The position numbers were made by a program, and so were the translations under genes. Under the pieces are notes generated by a model that was given only the letters and a program-made list of their open reading frames with translations, had not been told where the DNA came from and searched no databases. From Silene conica (Eukaryota; Streptophyta; Magnoliopsida; Caryophyllales; Caryophyllaceae), in NCBI GenBank assembly GCA_029255685.2, contig CM055315.2:30757501-30821500 (forward strand): a stretch of 64,000 bases of DNA. Reading direction: 5' to 3'. This document shows, in pieces, positions 9,081-20,907 of the stretch; position 1 is the stretch's first letter, and each line of letters starts with the position of its first letter.

Positions 9081-11696
9081 ATGGCAGAGGAAGCTACTAT
9101 TGCCAGTCACTCCATGCCTCAGGCAAAGGACCTATACAAAGGGTTCACTTTACCTGCAGGTACTGGGAAGCCATTCGAGGCCAAGCCTGCCTATATAACT
9201 ATGGTTGAAAGAAACCAATTTGGAGGCTCGGCCAATGAGGATGCTGCTAAGCATATTGAAATCTTCACAGATTACATATGCTCTATAGCACCCCCAGAAG
9301 GAGTGACGCAGGACCAGATTAAACAGACCATGTTTATCTTCTCCCTTAGGGACTCTGCGAGAGAATGGTACAGAGACCTTGACCGCACTGCTGCGGGAGT
9401 TACAGATTGGAACACCTTAGCCCTAGCTTTCTACAGAAAATACTACTCTGCATCAAAGACAAATGCTTTAAGAGCGCAGATCACCAATTTCAAGCAAGGT
9501 CCCAATGAAGACTTTAGCGAGGCGTGGGACAGGTTCAAGAGACTTGTTCGATCCATACCACATCACGGATTCGAACAATGGTTTCTTTGCAACCAGTTCT
9601 ACAATGGCCTCTATGATGACAACAGGGCCTACTTAGATGCTGCAGCTAATGGGAGATTCCAAGATAATTCAGGAGAGACTAAGGGTCTCAAGTTAATAGA
9701 AGATGTTGCTGTGCACCGCGCTGAGCATGGTACTTCCAGAGGAAATCAGAGAAAATCTGAGTACAACCTGTCAGCAATTGAGGCCTTAACGGCCAAGTTG
9801 GAAAAGTTTGAGGCTGCAGGAAAGCTCGATCTGGGGAGTGGAAGCAAGGGAGGAATATACCAGGTGAACGCCGTTCAGGACGGACCCTTTGCTTGTGAGA
9901 GGTGCGGTGGAGAAGGGCATGTGTCAAAGTTCTGTACTTCATCTAATGAGACATGTGCCGCTTTTCAGCATTATCGTGGGAACAATTTCTATGACCCAAA
10001 TAATAATAATGTCCATCCCAACCTAAGGTGGACAAGCCAGAATGTTCAAAACCCACAGCACATGCAACCTCAGCAAAATTCCACCTATGTACCCCCACAT
10101 AAACAAAACTTCCAAAGACCACCTTTCAACCCTCAACCACCTTCCAATCCACCACCCAACACAGATGCTCTTATCCAAAATCTTATTGGGTTGGTTCAGA
10201 AGGAGTCGCAGGCTAGAGAGGCAGGGATGAAGATGTTGGAGTCCCAGATTGCTCAGATTGCGAGCAAGAATGATACTAGGGCTCCGGGTCAACTTCCGAC
10301 CAAACCAGACCAGAAGAAGGAGACTCTAAACGTCGTAACCCTGCGAAGTGGAGCTAAAGTGGGGGCTGAGAAAGAAAAAACAGCGAGTAGCAGCAAAGTC
10401 GGTCGACCGACCGAGGAATCTGGTCGACCGACCGCGGAGCAGGATCCGAAAATATCAGCTGAACAGGAGACTGGTCGACCGACCAAGGATACTGGTCGAC
10501 CGACCACCGAAGCCGAATCTGAAGTTCCCTTTCGTCCAGAATTGCCGAATAACTTACGGGATTTTCTTTTCAGGGGTGACAAGACCCCCAGATTTTTAAA
10601 AAGGGCTGCAAATACCGAATCCTCAGCTGCTCCCTTTCCAGAAAGACTCGTGCCTTCGAAGGAACAGGTATCTTTTGATAAATTTAAAGATGTAATTCGT
10701 TCATTAAATGTTCAAGTTCCATTTTTAGAATTAGTTCAACAAGTTCCTTCTTATCTTAAATTCATGAGACAACTTTTATCAAGAAAGAGGTCTCTAGAAA
10801 AGGTTGAATCGCTGGCTCTCACTGAAGAGTCATCTAGCTTTTTAACTCATGTCATTGCCCCTCATAAATTAGAAGACCCTGGAAGTTTTTCTGTCCCCTG
10901 TAATATAGGAACCTTCCCAGTTAAAAAGGCTCTATGCGATTTAGGTGCTAGTATAAGTGTCATGCCCCTAAGCGTTGCCTTAAAACTAGGGATGACCGAA
11001 TTTGCAGTGACCAGTATGACGGTCCAGATGGCTGATCGCACATCAATGGAACCTGTAGGGGTGTTAGAAAACATCCCTGTGCGTATTGACAGGTTTTTCT
11101 TCCCAGTAGACTTTGTTGTTTTGGACATCCCAGAGGATGCCCACATACCCATCATTCTAGGAAGACCCTTTCTTCACACTGCAGGTGCCATTATAGATGT
11201 AGGCACTGGAACTCTAACCTTCAAAGTAGGCAAACATTCTATTATCTATGGCTTATCTTATAGGAAGAAGGATGCTATGACCCCCATCACATGTAATGCT
11301 ATCACTTCTGAGAAGAAGTATGAGGTCATCACTACTTCTCCACCTTTAGTACCTGTTCCTGTATCTGTTTTTACACCTCCGCCCCAGATTGGGAGCAATA
11401 GGGAGGACACATCTGTTATGACTATTGCAGGAATTGGTTCGGGGAAACCCAAGGAGAAGGAAGTCATCGTCCAGAGAGGAGGAATGGGATGCCTAAGCTA
11501 TGGAGAAGATGAGGATCCAGACGTCGTGGATCGAGAGGAGAAAAAGAAGAGGAGGCAGGCTCAAGCAGAGAGACCGTCGCATATGCTTTGCGATGAAGGA
11601 AAGAAGATGTGTTTTGCCACTGAAGCAAAAACTGTGGAGACTACGGCGTGCCGTCGGAAGCCGTGGTCGGATATTTTCCGCATCTTCAGCGGATAG
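9081..11696 (+). CDS. gag: Athila-like gag-protease polyprotein, first copy
   Basis: 871 residues, open throughout. Athila gag core at about 60-205 (FIFSLRDSAREWYRDL, FYRKYYSASKTNALR, then IPHHGFEQWFLCNQFYNGL). CCHC knuckle CERCGGEGHVSKFC at about 272-285. A Pro/Asn/Gln-rich linker follows. At about 440-475 are four GRPT repeats in two pairs, encoded by the palindromic boxes. An aspartic-protease-like domain with CDLGASISVMPL near residue 619 and later IILGRPFLHTAGAIID completes it. Family role: capsid, nucleocapsid and processing. The frame ends about 2 kb before the next LTR and nothing pol-like follows. The second copy (15605-18220) differs by one residue that I could see. Confidence 0.9.
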   Translation: MAEEATIASHSMPQAKDLYKGFTLPAGTGKPFEAKPAYITMVERNQFGGSANEDAAKHIEIFTDYICSIAPPEGVTQDQIKQTMFIFSLRDSAREWYRDLDRTAAGVTDWNTLALAFYRKYYSASKTNALRAQITNFKQGPNEDFSEAWDRFKRLVRSIPHHGFEQWFLCNQFYNGLYDDNRAYLDAAANGRFQDNSGETKGLKLIEDVAVHRAEHGTSRGNQRKSEYNLSAIEALTAKLEKFEAAGKLDLGSGSKGGIYQVNAVQDGPFACERCGGEGHVSKFCTSSNETCAAFQHYRGNNFYDPNNNNVHPNLRWTSQNVQNPQHMQPQQNSTYVPPHKQNFQRPPFNPQPPSNPPPNTDALIQNLIGLVQKESQAREAGMKMLESQIAQIASKNDTRAPGQLPTKPDQKKETLNVVTLRSGAKVGAEKEKTASSSKVGRPTEESGRPTAEQDPKISAEQETGRPTKDTGRPTTEAESEVPFRPELPNNLRDFLFRGDKTPRFLKRAANTESSAAPFPERLVPSKEQVSFDKFKDVIRSLNVQVPFLELVQQVPSYLKFMRQLLSRKRSLEKVESLALTEESSSFLTHVIAPHKLEDPGSFSVPCNIGTFPVKKALCDLGASISVMPLSVALKLGMTEFAVTSMTVQMADRTSMEPVGVLENIPVRIDRFFFPVDFVVLDIPEDAHIPIILGRPFLHTAGAIIDVGTGTLTFKVGKHSIIYGLSYRKKDAMTPITCNAITSEKKYEVITTSPPLVPVPVSVFTPPPQIGSNREDTSVMTIAGIGSGKPKEKEVIVQRGGMGCLSYGEDEDPDVVDREEKKKRRQAQAERPSHMLCDEGKKMCFATEAKTVETTACRRKPWSDIFRIFSG
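10401..10505. repeat. Paired palindromic boxes inside gag, 21-bp phase
   Basis: Boxes GGTCGACCGACC start at 10401/10422 and 10473/10494. Here 21 bp equals seven codons and encodes GRPT, three residues, GRPT. The matching set in the second copy is at 16925-17029. The same box and phase also occur in non-coding parts of the element, so the protein sequence alone does not explain them. Confidence 0.9.
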
Positions 11697-13683
11697 TTGT
11701 TTTTAAATTGCAGTTTTAAAACAATTTATTTTATGTTGTGTGAAACTTTTTAGTTCGGTTTGCTAGTAGTTAAAACTTTTAGAATCGTTTTGGCATCTCG
11801 CGCATTGTTGGGCGCACATATTTTCTTACTTTTTCAGGATTTACGAAGAAAAGAAGACCTCCAGGACTCAACTGGTCGACCGACCAGAATCATCAGTCGG
11901 TCGACCAGAGGCGCTGTTTCGCAGATTTTTCCACTGTTCACAGGAGGTCGATCGACCAGAAACACCGGTCGGTCGACCTACTGTCCGTCGCAGTCTTTCG
12001 TTTTCTTCATTGGGAACCGCAAAATCAAATTGGATACTTGAGAGGCACTGCTAGCCACCAAAACCTCCCAGCTTACGCTGGTTTGGGGAGGTTTTTCTCT
12101 TATATCTTTTAAACCCAGTGAGTTCTTTCCAATTTTTCCTTAGCTTTATTTTCTTTGCATCTTTCCTTTAATTTTCTGAAACCTTTACTTAGGCTAATAC
12201 ACAATGGGGACATTGTGCGGGTTGGTTTGGGGAATGGTTTCGTGTTACATGCATTGCATTTTGTCACACGTTTATTGCATTTCTGTCTTGCATCGTTCTT
12301 TTCTTTATTTTCTTTATATATACAAAAAATCCAAAAAAATTAAAAAAAATTCAAAAATTCCAAAAAAAATGCACGTTTATTTTAGCATATAGGTCGAGTC
12401 GGAACAATAGTATTTCAAGGATGATTTTGCTTTCTTACATGTTTATGCCTTTATTTTGCCTTGTCAACTTGTTTTAGTATGAGAGTCTTTCGCATATCTA
12501 CGAGTTTTTTGTCAACTTGCATATCTTGAGACTTGACTTATACCTTGGCGACCTATTATACATTCTAAGGTTTAGAGCTTATTTCCTGGTTTCATTCTTA
12601 AACCAGTTGTCTAGGATGTGAGTAGTACTCCCCTTGGAACATGTTACATCAATATGCATAAACATGAGCTTGAATTGCTATATACTTGTTTTACTATCTC
12701 GTTTTGTGAGTCTTGATACGTGCATTTGGGATCCCTTTTCTCATATTTACCCATAAGCCTTACATAGCCAAAATTGCCTTTTTATTCCCCCAAAACTACA
12801 TCCCATACTTAGCCTACCCTTCCAAGCTAGTATTTGTGGTCATTGGATTATTTTTTGAGGCATCTTGGTTTGTGTGCTATCATAAGCAAAAAGAGAAAAG
12901 AAAGAAAGAAAGCAAGAAAAGAAAAAGAACAGAAAGTTCAAAGAAAGAAAGAAAAGAAAAACGAAAAAAAAATCCGAAAAATACGGAAGTCGGTCGACCG
13001 ACCACATATACAGGTCGACCGACCACCTGGCAGAATCAGATTCAAATTTTCGTTCAAAAAAAAAAAATCCCTTTCTTTTTTATGTTATCACTCCCGTACC
13101 TCATTCAAAATATTTGGGAGTCCTTTCTTATATAATGTGAGAGTTGTGCCACAAGAAAAGGCACTTTCTTAATATCAAAAAGTCGTGAAATATGTTATTG
13201 GGAATCGGTTTTACTAGCTTGGCTACTAACCCCACAAATCCAAAAACATCTTAACCACCTTTACCTTTTACCTCACATATCTTTCGTACCTCATTTGCAT
13301 GTATCTGGGTCATTAAATGAGATTGTTATACAAAGTTGTAGAATTCCTGTTCATGTTAGATTGCAGGCATGTTTCCATGGGTCGCAGTTAGGTGAGTGTC
13401 TCTACAAAATTACTTCTTTCTATCTTTTACATATACTCACCCTTTGCTTCATGAGTGTCTCGAGCGTACCGCGAGAGTCCATGGTATAAGTCTCTATAGT
13501 CTTTATGTTTTCAAGTTTGACAACCCTATAACTCGTTTGCATGATTTGAATATTATCTCATTTTGTTCTTGGCATTGATTTAGGCTTACATGTAAATTTC
13601 GCTCTGAGATTGAAATCGTTCCATTAGTTAAGATCGAGTCTATTTCTTGCTTGAGGGCAAGCAAGGGTTTGGTTTGGGGAATT
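11697..13683 (+). other. Non-coding 3' internal region of element 2 (first copy)
   Basis: About 2 kb without a supported ORF. It holds two nested hairpins near 12057-12097 (arms AAAACCTCCC and GGGAGGTTTT enclosing CCAGC/GCTGG), the Athila-typical stretch near 12204 (ACAATGGGGACATTGTG), a purine-rich tract at 12888-12975, box pairs at 11874-11978 and 12992-13024, and the G-rich polypurine tract directly before the LTR at 13684. Confidence 0.75.
11874..11978. repeat. Paired palindromic boxes after gag, 21-bp phase
   Basis: Boxes start at 11874/11895 and 11946/11967 in non-coding sequence, with slight base variants and the same 21-bp step. A further pair starts at 12992/13013. Confidence 0.88.
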
Positions 13684-15226
13684 TGATACGTGTCTATTTT
13701 ATGATGTTTTACATCTATTTTTACACGTATTTGGTCGCTCATTTACTATGTTTTAGCCTTTATTTCCCACAAATTGTGTACTTTCGTGTTTTTATGCATT
13801 TTTTGCAGATTTATGCGGAATAGAAGCAATTTAGCACCAAATTCGTATCCTCAAGTCTTTTGCTTAATTAAGGAATAAATGGAAAGTCAACTGGAGTCAA
13901 AATCAAGTACCAAGAGTCAAAACAGAAGAAAACCGAAGACTTTCGTACAGAAGCGGTCGGTCGACCAGTTAAACAGGTCGGTCGACCAGGCCCGATTTTC
14001 ATAAAGTCCAATTTTTCACGAAAGAGCCGGAAATAAAAGAAGCCCAGCAGGAAGTGGTCGACCGACCAGCTATACGGGTCGGCCGACCAGAACGAAGCCC
14101 ATACGATTTATTTTCGGAAATAAAGTAGAATTAGAATCTTAAGGAAACTCTTAGTTTTTAGCCTATATAAACAAATCTTGTGATTAGGGTTAGGTATGCT
14201 TTTTCATATGCTTTGTCATATATCATCTTCTACCATCTAGTTCATCTTTTAGCATTATTCAAGAATTCTTAAGCATTCAATAAAGTTTATTCAGTTCTGC
14301 CTTAATTCCAATTGTGGTAATTCCTCTTTGATCTAGTTTTATTATTGTTCTTATTGCTTTTATTACAATTGTTAAGTTAGAATCCCAAGCCTTATTGAAT
14401 CTTGCATGTTTAGATTAATTACTATGTTCTTCATGTTTATTCCCAACTTTATATTCGTCTTAACAGTTATGAGTAACTAACTTTCATATGTTAGGATGTA
14501 GGGAATAATATGCATAGGTAAATAAAATCCGAAAAACCCGACCTGTAGCAGGACCCCGGTCGGCCGACTGGAATAGTCGGTCGGTCGACCGAGGCCGTGG
14601 TCGGCCGACTGGAATAGCCGGTCGGTCGACCACTCGCGTCTGTTTTCTTATTTCGTCTTTTCTTATAAATTATAATATCCTGCAATGAGACCAATAGGAG
14701 ACTTGTAGGATGTTAGTAATGACCTACCCAAGATTGAAAGATACGGGAAGGGAATTGGTTTACACTTTAAGACGGATAGGTTACTCAAGGCTGAAAGGTA
14801 TGTAACCTGGGATTTAGGAATCACCCTTATTGTTGACACCCAATAATTGTGAGACCTAGGAACTAATAGCATAGGCCGAAAGGAGCTATTAGGTAGCATA
14901 GACCTAAAAAGATATGTTACACCCCCTTACGCGACTGCAATACATGTTGACCTTAGGATTTACTTTACCTTAGCTATTTATTACCCGAACATCCTAGCAT
15001 CCTCTTTTATTATATTTTATTCTCATCTTTTAATTCTTGTTTTATTTTAATCTTTTCTTTAGATATAGTAATCAACCAATCAACCCCCAATTTTGTTACC
15101 TTTAAACATTAACATTAAGACAATAAACATTCCCCACCTCCTTGTGGTTCGACCCTGACTTTCACTATCTAATTGTTTAAGTTAGGAATATAAATTTATC
15201 TTTGGTACCCTCAACGACGGGCATCA
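13684..15226 (+). repeat. Element 2, middle LTR
   Basis: 1543 bp, essentially identical to the outer LTRs. It is preceded by a polypurine tract and followed by a primer site, so it works on paper as both a 3' and a 5' LTR. Confidence 0.93.
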
Positions 15227-15604
15227 AATTTTGGCGCCGTTGCCGGGGAGGTGACGCCAGTGTTTATTGTTTTTTGTTTTTGTTTCTCTTTGTTTAAGGA
15301 ACTTTTTGTTCCTTAAACCTTCTCACCCTTTTTCTTGTAGTTTCCTCTTATGCGCAGGTCAGTTCAAGGAGAACTCCTACCACTTGATCTCGAAATTGAG
15401 AGGACTCTTAGGGAAAGAAGAAAGCAACTTCTAGCAAATCAGGAAGGAGGTTCACCATCTTCCTTATTTCAAGAAGACCTTTTCGAGTAACCACCATCTT
15501 CACCAAAAACACCACCTTCGCAACCAAATTCACCCATCAATCCGCTTTCACCAAAAACACCATCTTTTACCCACTTTCCAGTTTTTCCTAAAGAAGAAGA
15601 GAAC

Positions 15605-18220
15605 ATGGCAGAGGAAGCTACTATTGCCAGTCACTCCATGCCTCAGGCAAAGGACCTATACAAAGGGTTCACTTTACCTGCAGGTACTGGGAAGCCATTC
15701 GAGGCCAAGCCTGCCTATATAACTATGGTTGAAAGAAACCAATTTGGAGGCTCGGCCAATGAGGATGCTGCTAAGCATATTGAAATCTTCACAGATTACA
15801 TATGCTCTATAGCACCCCCAGAAGGAGTGACGCAGGACCAGATTAAACAGACCATGTTTATCTTCTCCCTTAGGGACTCTGCGAGAGAATGGTACAGAGA
15901 CCTTGACCGCACTGCTGCGGGAGTTACAGATTGGAACACCTTAGCCCTAGCTTTCTACAGAAAATACTACTCTGCATCAAAGACAAATGCTTTAAGAGCG
16001 CAGATCACCAATTTCAAGCAAGGTCCCAATGAAGACTTTAGCGAGGCGTGGGACAGGTTCAAGAGACTTGTTCGATCCATACCACATCACGGATTCGAAC
16101 AATGGTTTCTTTGCAACCAGTTCTACAATGGCCTCTATGATGACAACAGGGCCTACTTAGATGCTGCAGCTAATGGGAGATTCCAAGATAATTCAGGAGA
16201 GACTAAGGGTCTCAAGTTAATAGAAGATGTTGCTGTGCACCGCGCTGAGCATGGTACTTCCAGAGGAAATCAGAGAAAATCTGAGTACAACCTGTCAGCA
16301 ATTGAGGCCTTAACGGCCAAGTTGGAAAAGTTTGAGGCTGCAGGAAAGCTCGATCTGGGGAGTGGAAGCAAGGGAGGAATATACCAGGTGAACGCCGTTC
16401 AGGACGGACCCTTTGCTTGTGAGAGGTGCGGTGGAGAAGGGCATGTGTCAAAGTTCTGTACTTCATCTAATGAGACATGTGCCGCTTTTCAGCATTATCG
16501 TGGGAACAATTTCTATGACCCAAATAATAATAATGTCCATCCCAACCTAAGGTGGACAAGCCAGAATGTTCAAAACCCACAGCACATGCAACCTCAGCAA
16601 AATTCCACCTATGTACCCCCACATAAACAAAACTTCCAAAGACCACCTTTCAACCCTCAACCACCTTCCAATCCACCACCCAACACAGATGCTCTTATCC
16701 AAAATCTTATTGGGTTGGTTCAGAAGGAGTCGCAGGCTAGAGAGGCAGGGATGAAGATGTTGGAGTCCCAGATTGCTCAGATTGCGAGCAAGAATGATAC
16801 TAGGGCTCCGGGTCAACTTCCGACCAAACCAGACCAGAAGAAGGAGACTCTAAACGTCGTAACCCTGCGAAGTGGAGCTAAAGTGGGGGCTGAGAAAGAA
16901 AAAACAGCGAGTAGCAGCAAAGTCGGTCGACCGACCGAGGAATCTGGTCGACCGACCGCGGAGCAGGATCCGAAAATATCAGCTGAACAGGAGACTGGTC
17001 GACCGACCAAGGATACTGGTCGACCGACCACCGAAGCCGAATCTGAAGTTCCCTTTCGTCCAGAATTGCCGAATAACTTACGGGATTTTCTTTTCAGGGG
17101 TGACAAGACCCCCAGATTTTTAAAAAGGGCTGCAAATACCGAATCCTCAGCTGCTCCCTTTCCAGAAAGACTCGTGCCTTCGAAGGAACAGGTATCTTTT
17201 GATAAATTTAAAGATGTAATTCGTTCATTAAATGTTCAAGTTCCATTTTTAGAATTAGTTCAACAAGTTCCTTCTTATCTTAAATTCATGAGACAACTTT
17301 TATCAAGAAAGAGGTCTCTAGAAAAGGTTGAATCGCTGGCTCTCACTGAAGAGTCATCTAGCTTTTTAACTCATGTCATTGCCCCTCATAAATTAGAAGA
17401 CCCTGGAAGTTTTTCCGTCCCCTGTAATATAGGAACCTTCCCAGTTAAAAAGGCTCTATGCGATTTAGGTGCTAGTATAAGTGTCATGCCCCTAAGCGTT
17501 GCCTTAAAACTAGGGATGACCGAATTTGCAGTGACCAGTATGACGGTCCAGATGGCTGATCGCACATCAATGGAACCTGTAGGGGTGTTAGAAAACATCC
17601 CTGTGCGTATTGACAGGTTTTTCTTCCCAGTAGACTTTGTTGTTTTGGACATCCCAGAGGATGCCCACATACCCATCATTCTAGGAAGACCCTTTCTTCA
17701 CACTGCAGGTGCCATTATAGATGTAGGCACTGGAACTCTAACCTTCAAAGTAGGCAAACATTCTATTATCTATGGCTTATCTTATAGGAAGAAGGATGCT
17801 ATGACCCCCATCACATGTAATGCTATCACTTCTGAGAAGAAGTATGAGGTCATCACTACTTCTCCACCTTTATTACCTGTTCCTGTATCTGTTTTTACAC
17901 CTCCGCCCCAGATTGGGAGCAATAGGGAGGACACATCTGTTATGACTATTGCAGGAATTGGTTCGGGGAAACCCAAGGAGAAGGAAGTCATCGTCCAGAG
18001 AGGAGGAATGGGATGCCTAAGCTATGGAGAAGATGAGGATCCAGACGTCGTGGATCGAGAGGAGAAAAAGAAGAGGAGGCAGGCTCAAGCAGAGAGACCG
18101 TCGCATATGCTTTGCGATGAAGGAAAGAAGATGTGTTTTGCCACTGAAGCAAAAACTGTGGAGACTACGGCGTGCCGTCGGAAGCCGTGGTCGGATATTT
18201 TCCGCATCTTCAGCGGATAG
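15605..18220 (+). CDS. gag: Athila-like gag-protease polyprotein, second copy
   Basis: 871 residues, the tandem duplicate of the ORF at 9081-11696 with the same gag core, CCHC knuckle, four GRPT repeats and protease-like domain. By eye it differs by one amino acid (Val to Leu in the Pro/Val-rich part after the protease) and one silent change. Such near identity means the two internal regions arose by a very recent duplication or gene conversion. Function is as for the first copy. It has no pol partner. Confidence 0.9.
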   Translation: MAEEATIASHSMPQAKDLYKGFTLPAGTGKPFEAKPAYITMVERNQFGGSANEDAAKHIEIFTDYICSIAPPEGVTQDQIKQTMFIFSLRDSAREWYRDLDRTAAGVTDWNTLALAFYRKYYSASKTNALRAQITNFKQGPNEDFSEAWDRFKRLVRSIPHHGFEQWFLCNQFYNGLYDDNRAYLDAAANGRFQDNSGETKGLKLIEDVAVHRAEHGTSRGNQRKSEYNLSAIEALTAKLEKFEAAGKLDLGSGSKGGIYQVNAVQDGPFACERCGGEGHVSKFCTSSNETCAAFQHYRGNNFYDPNNNNVHPNLRWTSQNVQNPQHMQPQQNSTYVPPHKQNFQRPPFNPQPPSNPPPNTDALIQNLIGLVQKESQAREAGMKMLESQIAQIASKNDTRAPGQLPTKPDQKKETLNVVTLRSGAKVGAEKEKTASSSKVGRPTEESGRPTAEQDPKISAEQETGRPTKDTGRPTTEAESEVPFRPELPNNLRDFLFRGDKTPRFLKRAANTESSAAPFPERLVPSKEQVSFDKFKDVIRSLNVQVPFLELVQQVPSYLKFMRQLLSRKRSLEKVESLALTEESSSFLTHVIAPHKLEDPGSFSVPCNIGTFPVKKALCDLGASISVMPLSVALKLGMTEFAVTSMTVQMADRTSMEPVGVLENIPVRIDRFFFPVDFVVLDIPEDAHIPIILGRPFLHTAGAIIDVGTGTLTFKVGKHSIIYGLSYRKKDAMTPITCNAITSEKKYEVITTSPPLLPVPVSVFTPPPQIGSNREDTSVMTIAGIGSGKPKEKEVIVQRGGMGCLSYGEDEDPDVVDREEKKKRRQAQAERPSHMLCDEGKKMCFATEAKTVETTACRRKPWSDIFRIFSG

Positions 18221-19364
18221 TTGTTTTTAAATTGCAGTTTTAAAACAATTTATTTTATGTTGTGTGAAACTTTTTAGTTCGGTTTGCTAGTAGTTAAAAC
18301 TTTTAGAATCGTTTTGGCATCTCGCGCATTGTTGGGCGCACATATTTTCTTACTTTTTCAGGATTTACGAAGAAAAGAAGACCTCCAGGACTCAACTGGT
18401 CGACCGACCAGAATCATCAGTCGGTCGACCAGAGGCGCTGTTTCGCAGATTTTTCCACTGTTCACAGGAGGTCGATCGACCAGAAACACCGGTCGGTCGA
18501 CCTACTGTCCGTCGCAGTCTTTCGTTTTCTTCATTGGGAACCGCAAAATCAAATTGGATACTTGAGAGGCACTGCTAGCCACCAAAACCTCCCAGCTTAC
18601 GCTGGTTTGGGGAGGTTTTTCTCTTATATCTTTTAAACCCAGTGAGTTCTTTCCAATTTTTCCTTAGCTTTATTTTCTTTGCATCTTTCCTTTAATTTTC
18701 TGAAACCTTTACTTAGGCTAATACACAATGGGGACATTGTGCGGGTTGGTTTGGGGAATGGTTTCGTGTTACATGCATTGCATTTTGTCACACGTTTATT
18801 GCATTTCTGTCTTGCATCGTTCTTTTCTTTATTTTCTTTATATATACAAAAAATCCAAAAAAATTAAAAAAAATTCAAAAATTCCAAAAAAAATGCACGT
18901 TTATTTTAGCATATAGGTCGAGTCGGAACAATAGTATTTCAAGGATGATTTTGCTTTCTTACATGTTTATGCCTTTATCTTGCCTTGTCAACTTGTTTTA
19001 GTATGAGAGTCTTTCGCATATCTACGAGTTTTTTGTCAACTTGCATATCTTGAGACTTGACTTATACCTTGGCGACCTATTATACATTCTAAGGTTTAGA
19101 GCTTATTTCCTGGTTTCATTCTTAAACCAGTTGTCTAGGATGTGAGTAGTACTCCCCTTGGAACATGTTACATCAATATGCATAAACATGAGCTTGAATT
19201 GCTATATACTTGTTTTACTATCTCGTTTTGTGAGTCTTGATACGTGCATTTGGCATTGATTTAGGCTTACATGTAAATTTCGCTCTGAGATTGAAATCGT
19301 TCCATTAGTTAAGATCGAGTCTATTTCTTGCTTGAGGGCAAGCAAGGGTTTGGTTTGGGGAATT
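18221..19364 (+). other. Non-coding 3' internal region of element 2 (second copy)
   Basis: It matches the region after the first gag but is shorter overall. Box pairs are present at 18398-18502. The polypurine tract lies directly before the LTR at 19365. No ORF is supported. Confidence 0.75.
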
Positions 19365-20907
19365 TGATACGTGTCTATTTTATGATGTTTTACATCTATT
19401 TTTACACGTATTTGGTCGCTCATTTACTATGTTTTAGCCTTTATTTCCCACAAATTGTGTACTTTCGTGTTTTTATGCATTTTTTGCAGATTTATGCGGA
19501 ATAGAAGCAATTTAGCACCAAATTCGTATCCTCAAGTCTTTTGCTTAATTAAGGAATAAATGGAAAGTCAACTGGAGTCAAAATCAAGTACCAAGAGTCA
19601 AAACAGAAGAAAACCGAAGACTTTCGTACAGAAGCGGTCGGTCGACCAGTTAAACAGGTCGGTCGACCAGGCCCGATTTTCATAAAGTCCAATTTTTCAC
19701 GAAAGAGCCGGAAATAAAAGAAGCCCAGCAGGAAGTGGTCGACCGACCAGCTATACGGGTCGGCCGACCAGAACGAAGCCCATACGATTTATTTTCGGAA
19801 ATAAAGTAGAATTAGAATCTTAAGGAAACTCTTAGTTTTTAGCCTATATAAACAAATCTTGTGATTAGGGTTAGGTATGCTTTTTCATATGCTTTGTCAT
19901 ATATCATCTTCTACCATCTAGTTCATCTTTTAGCATTATTCAAGAATTCTTAAGCATTCAATAAAGTTTATTCAGTTCTGCCTTAATTCCAATTGTGGTA
20001 ATTCCTCTTTGATCTAGTTTTATTATTGTTCTTATTGCTTTTATTACAATTGTTAAGTTAGAATCCCAAGCCTTATTGAATCTTGCATGTTTAGATTAAT
20101 TACTATGTTCTTCATGTTTATTCCCAACTTTATATTCGTCTTAACAGTTATGAGTAACTAACTTTCATATGTTAGGATGTAGGGAATAATATGCATAGGT
20201 AAATAAAATCCGAAAAACCCGACCTGTAGCAGGACCCCGGTCGGCCGACTGGAATAGTCGGTCGGTCGACCGAGGCCGTGGTCGGCCGACTGGAATAGCC
20301 GGTCGGTCGACCACTCGCGTCTGTTTTCTTATTTCGTCTTTTCTTATAAATTATAATATCCTGCAATGAGACCAATAGGAGACTTGTAGGATGTTAGTAA
20401 TGACCTACCCAAGATTGAAAGATACGGGAAGGGAATTGGTTTACACTTTAAGACGGATAGGTTACTCAAGGCTGAAAGGTATGTAACCTGGGATTTAGGA
20501 ATCACCCTTATTGTTGACACCCAATAATTGTGAGACCTAGGAACTAATAGCATAGGCCGAAAGGAGCTATTAGGTAGCATAGACCTAAAAAGATATGTTA
20601 CACCCCCTTACGCGACTGCAATACATGTGGACCTTAGGATTTACTTTACCTTAGCTATTTATTACCCGAACATCCTAGCATCCTCTTTTATTATATTTTA
20701 TTCTCATCTTTTAATTCTTGTTTTATTTTAATCTTTTCTTTAGATATAGTAATCAACCAATCAACCCCCAATTTTGTTACCTTTAAACATTAACATTAAG
20801 ACAATAAACATTCCCCACCTCCTTGTGGTTCGACCCTGACTTTCACTATCTAATTGTTTAAGTTAGGAATATAAATTTATCTTTGGTACCCTCAACGACG
20901 GGCATCA
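19365..20907 (+). repeat. Element 2, third LTR
   Basis: 1543 bp ending GGCATCA, followed by target repeat GTTAT at 20908-20912. One base difference from the other LTRs was seen by eye. Confidence 0.93.

Larger units (their letters stand above)
7160..20907 (+). mobile_element. Three-LTR tandem Athila-like gag-protease element (element 2)
   Basis: Order: LTR (7160-8702), internal (8703-13683), LTR (13684-15226), internal (15227-19364), LTR (19365-20907). All three LTRs are 1543 bp, TGATACG to GGCATCA. One 5-bp target repeat, GTTAT, flanks the whole array (7155-7159 and 20908-20912), so it is a single locus and not two insertions. Each internal region has a tRNA-Asp-type primer site, a gag-protease ORF and a purine-rich tract before the next LTR. 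No reverse transcriptase, integrase or RNase H was seen, so it is non-autonomous. By eye, LTRs and ORFs differ at only a handful of sites, so it is very young. The second internal region is shorter than the first. Confidence 0.93.
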
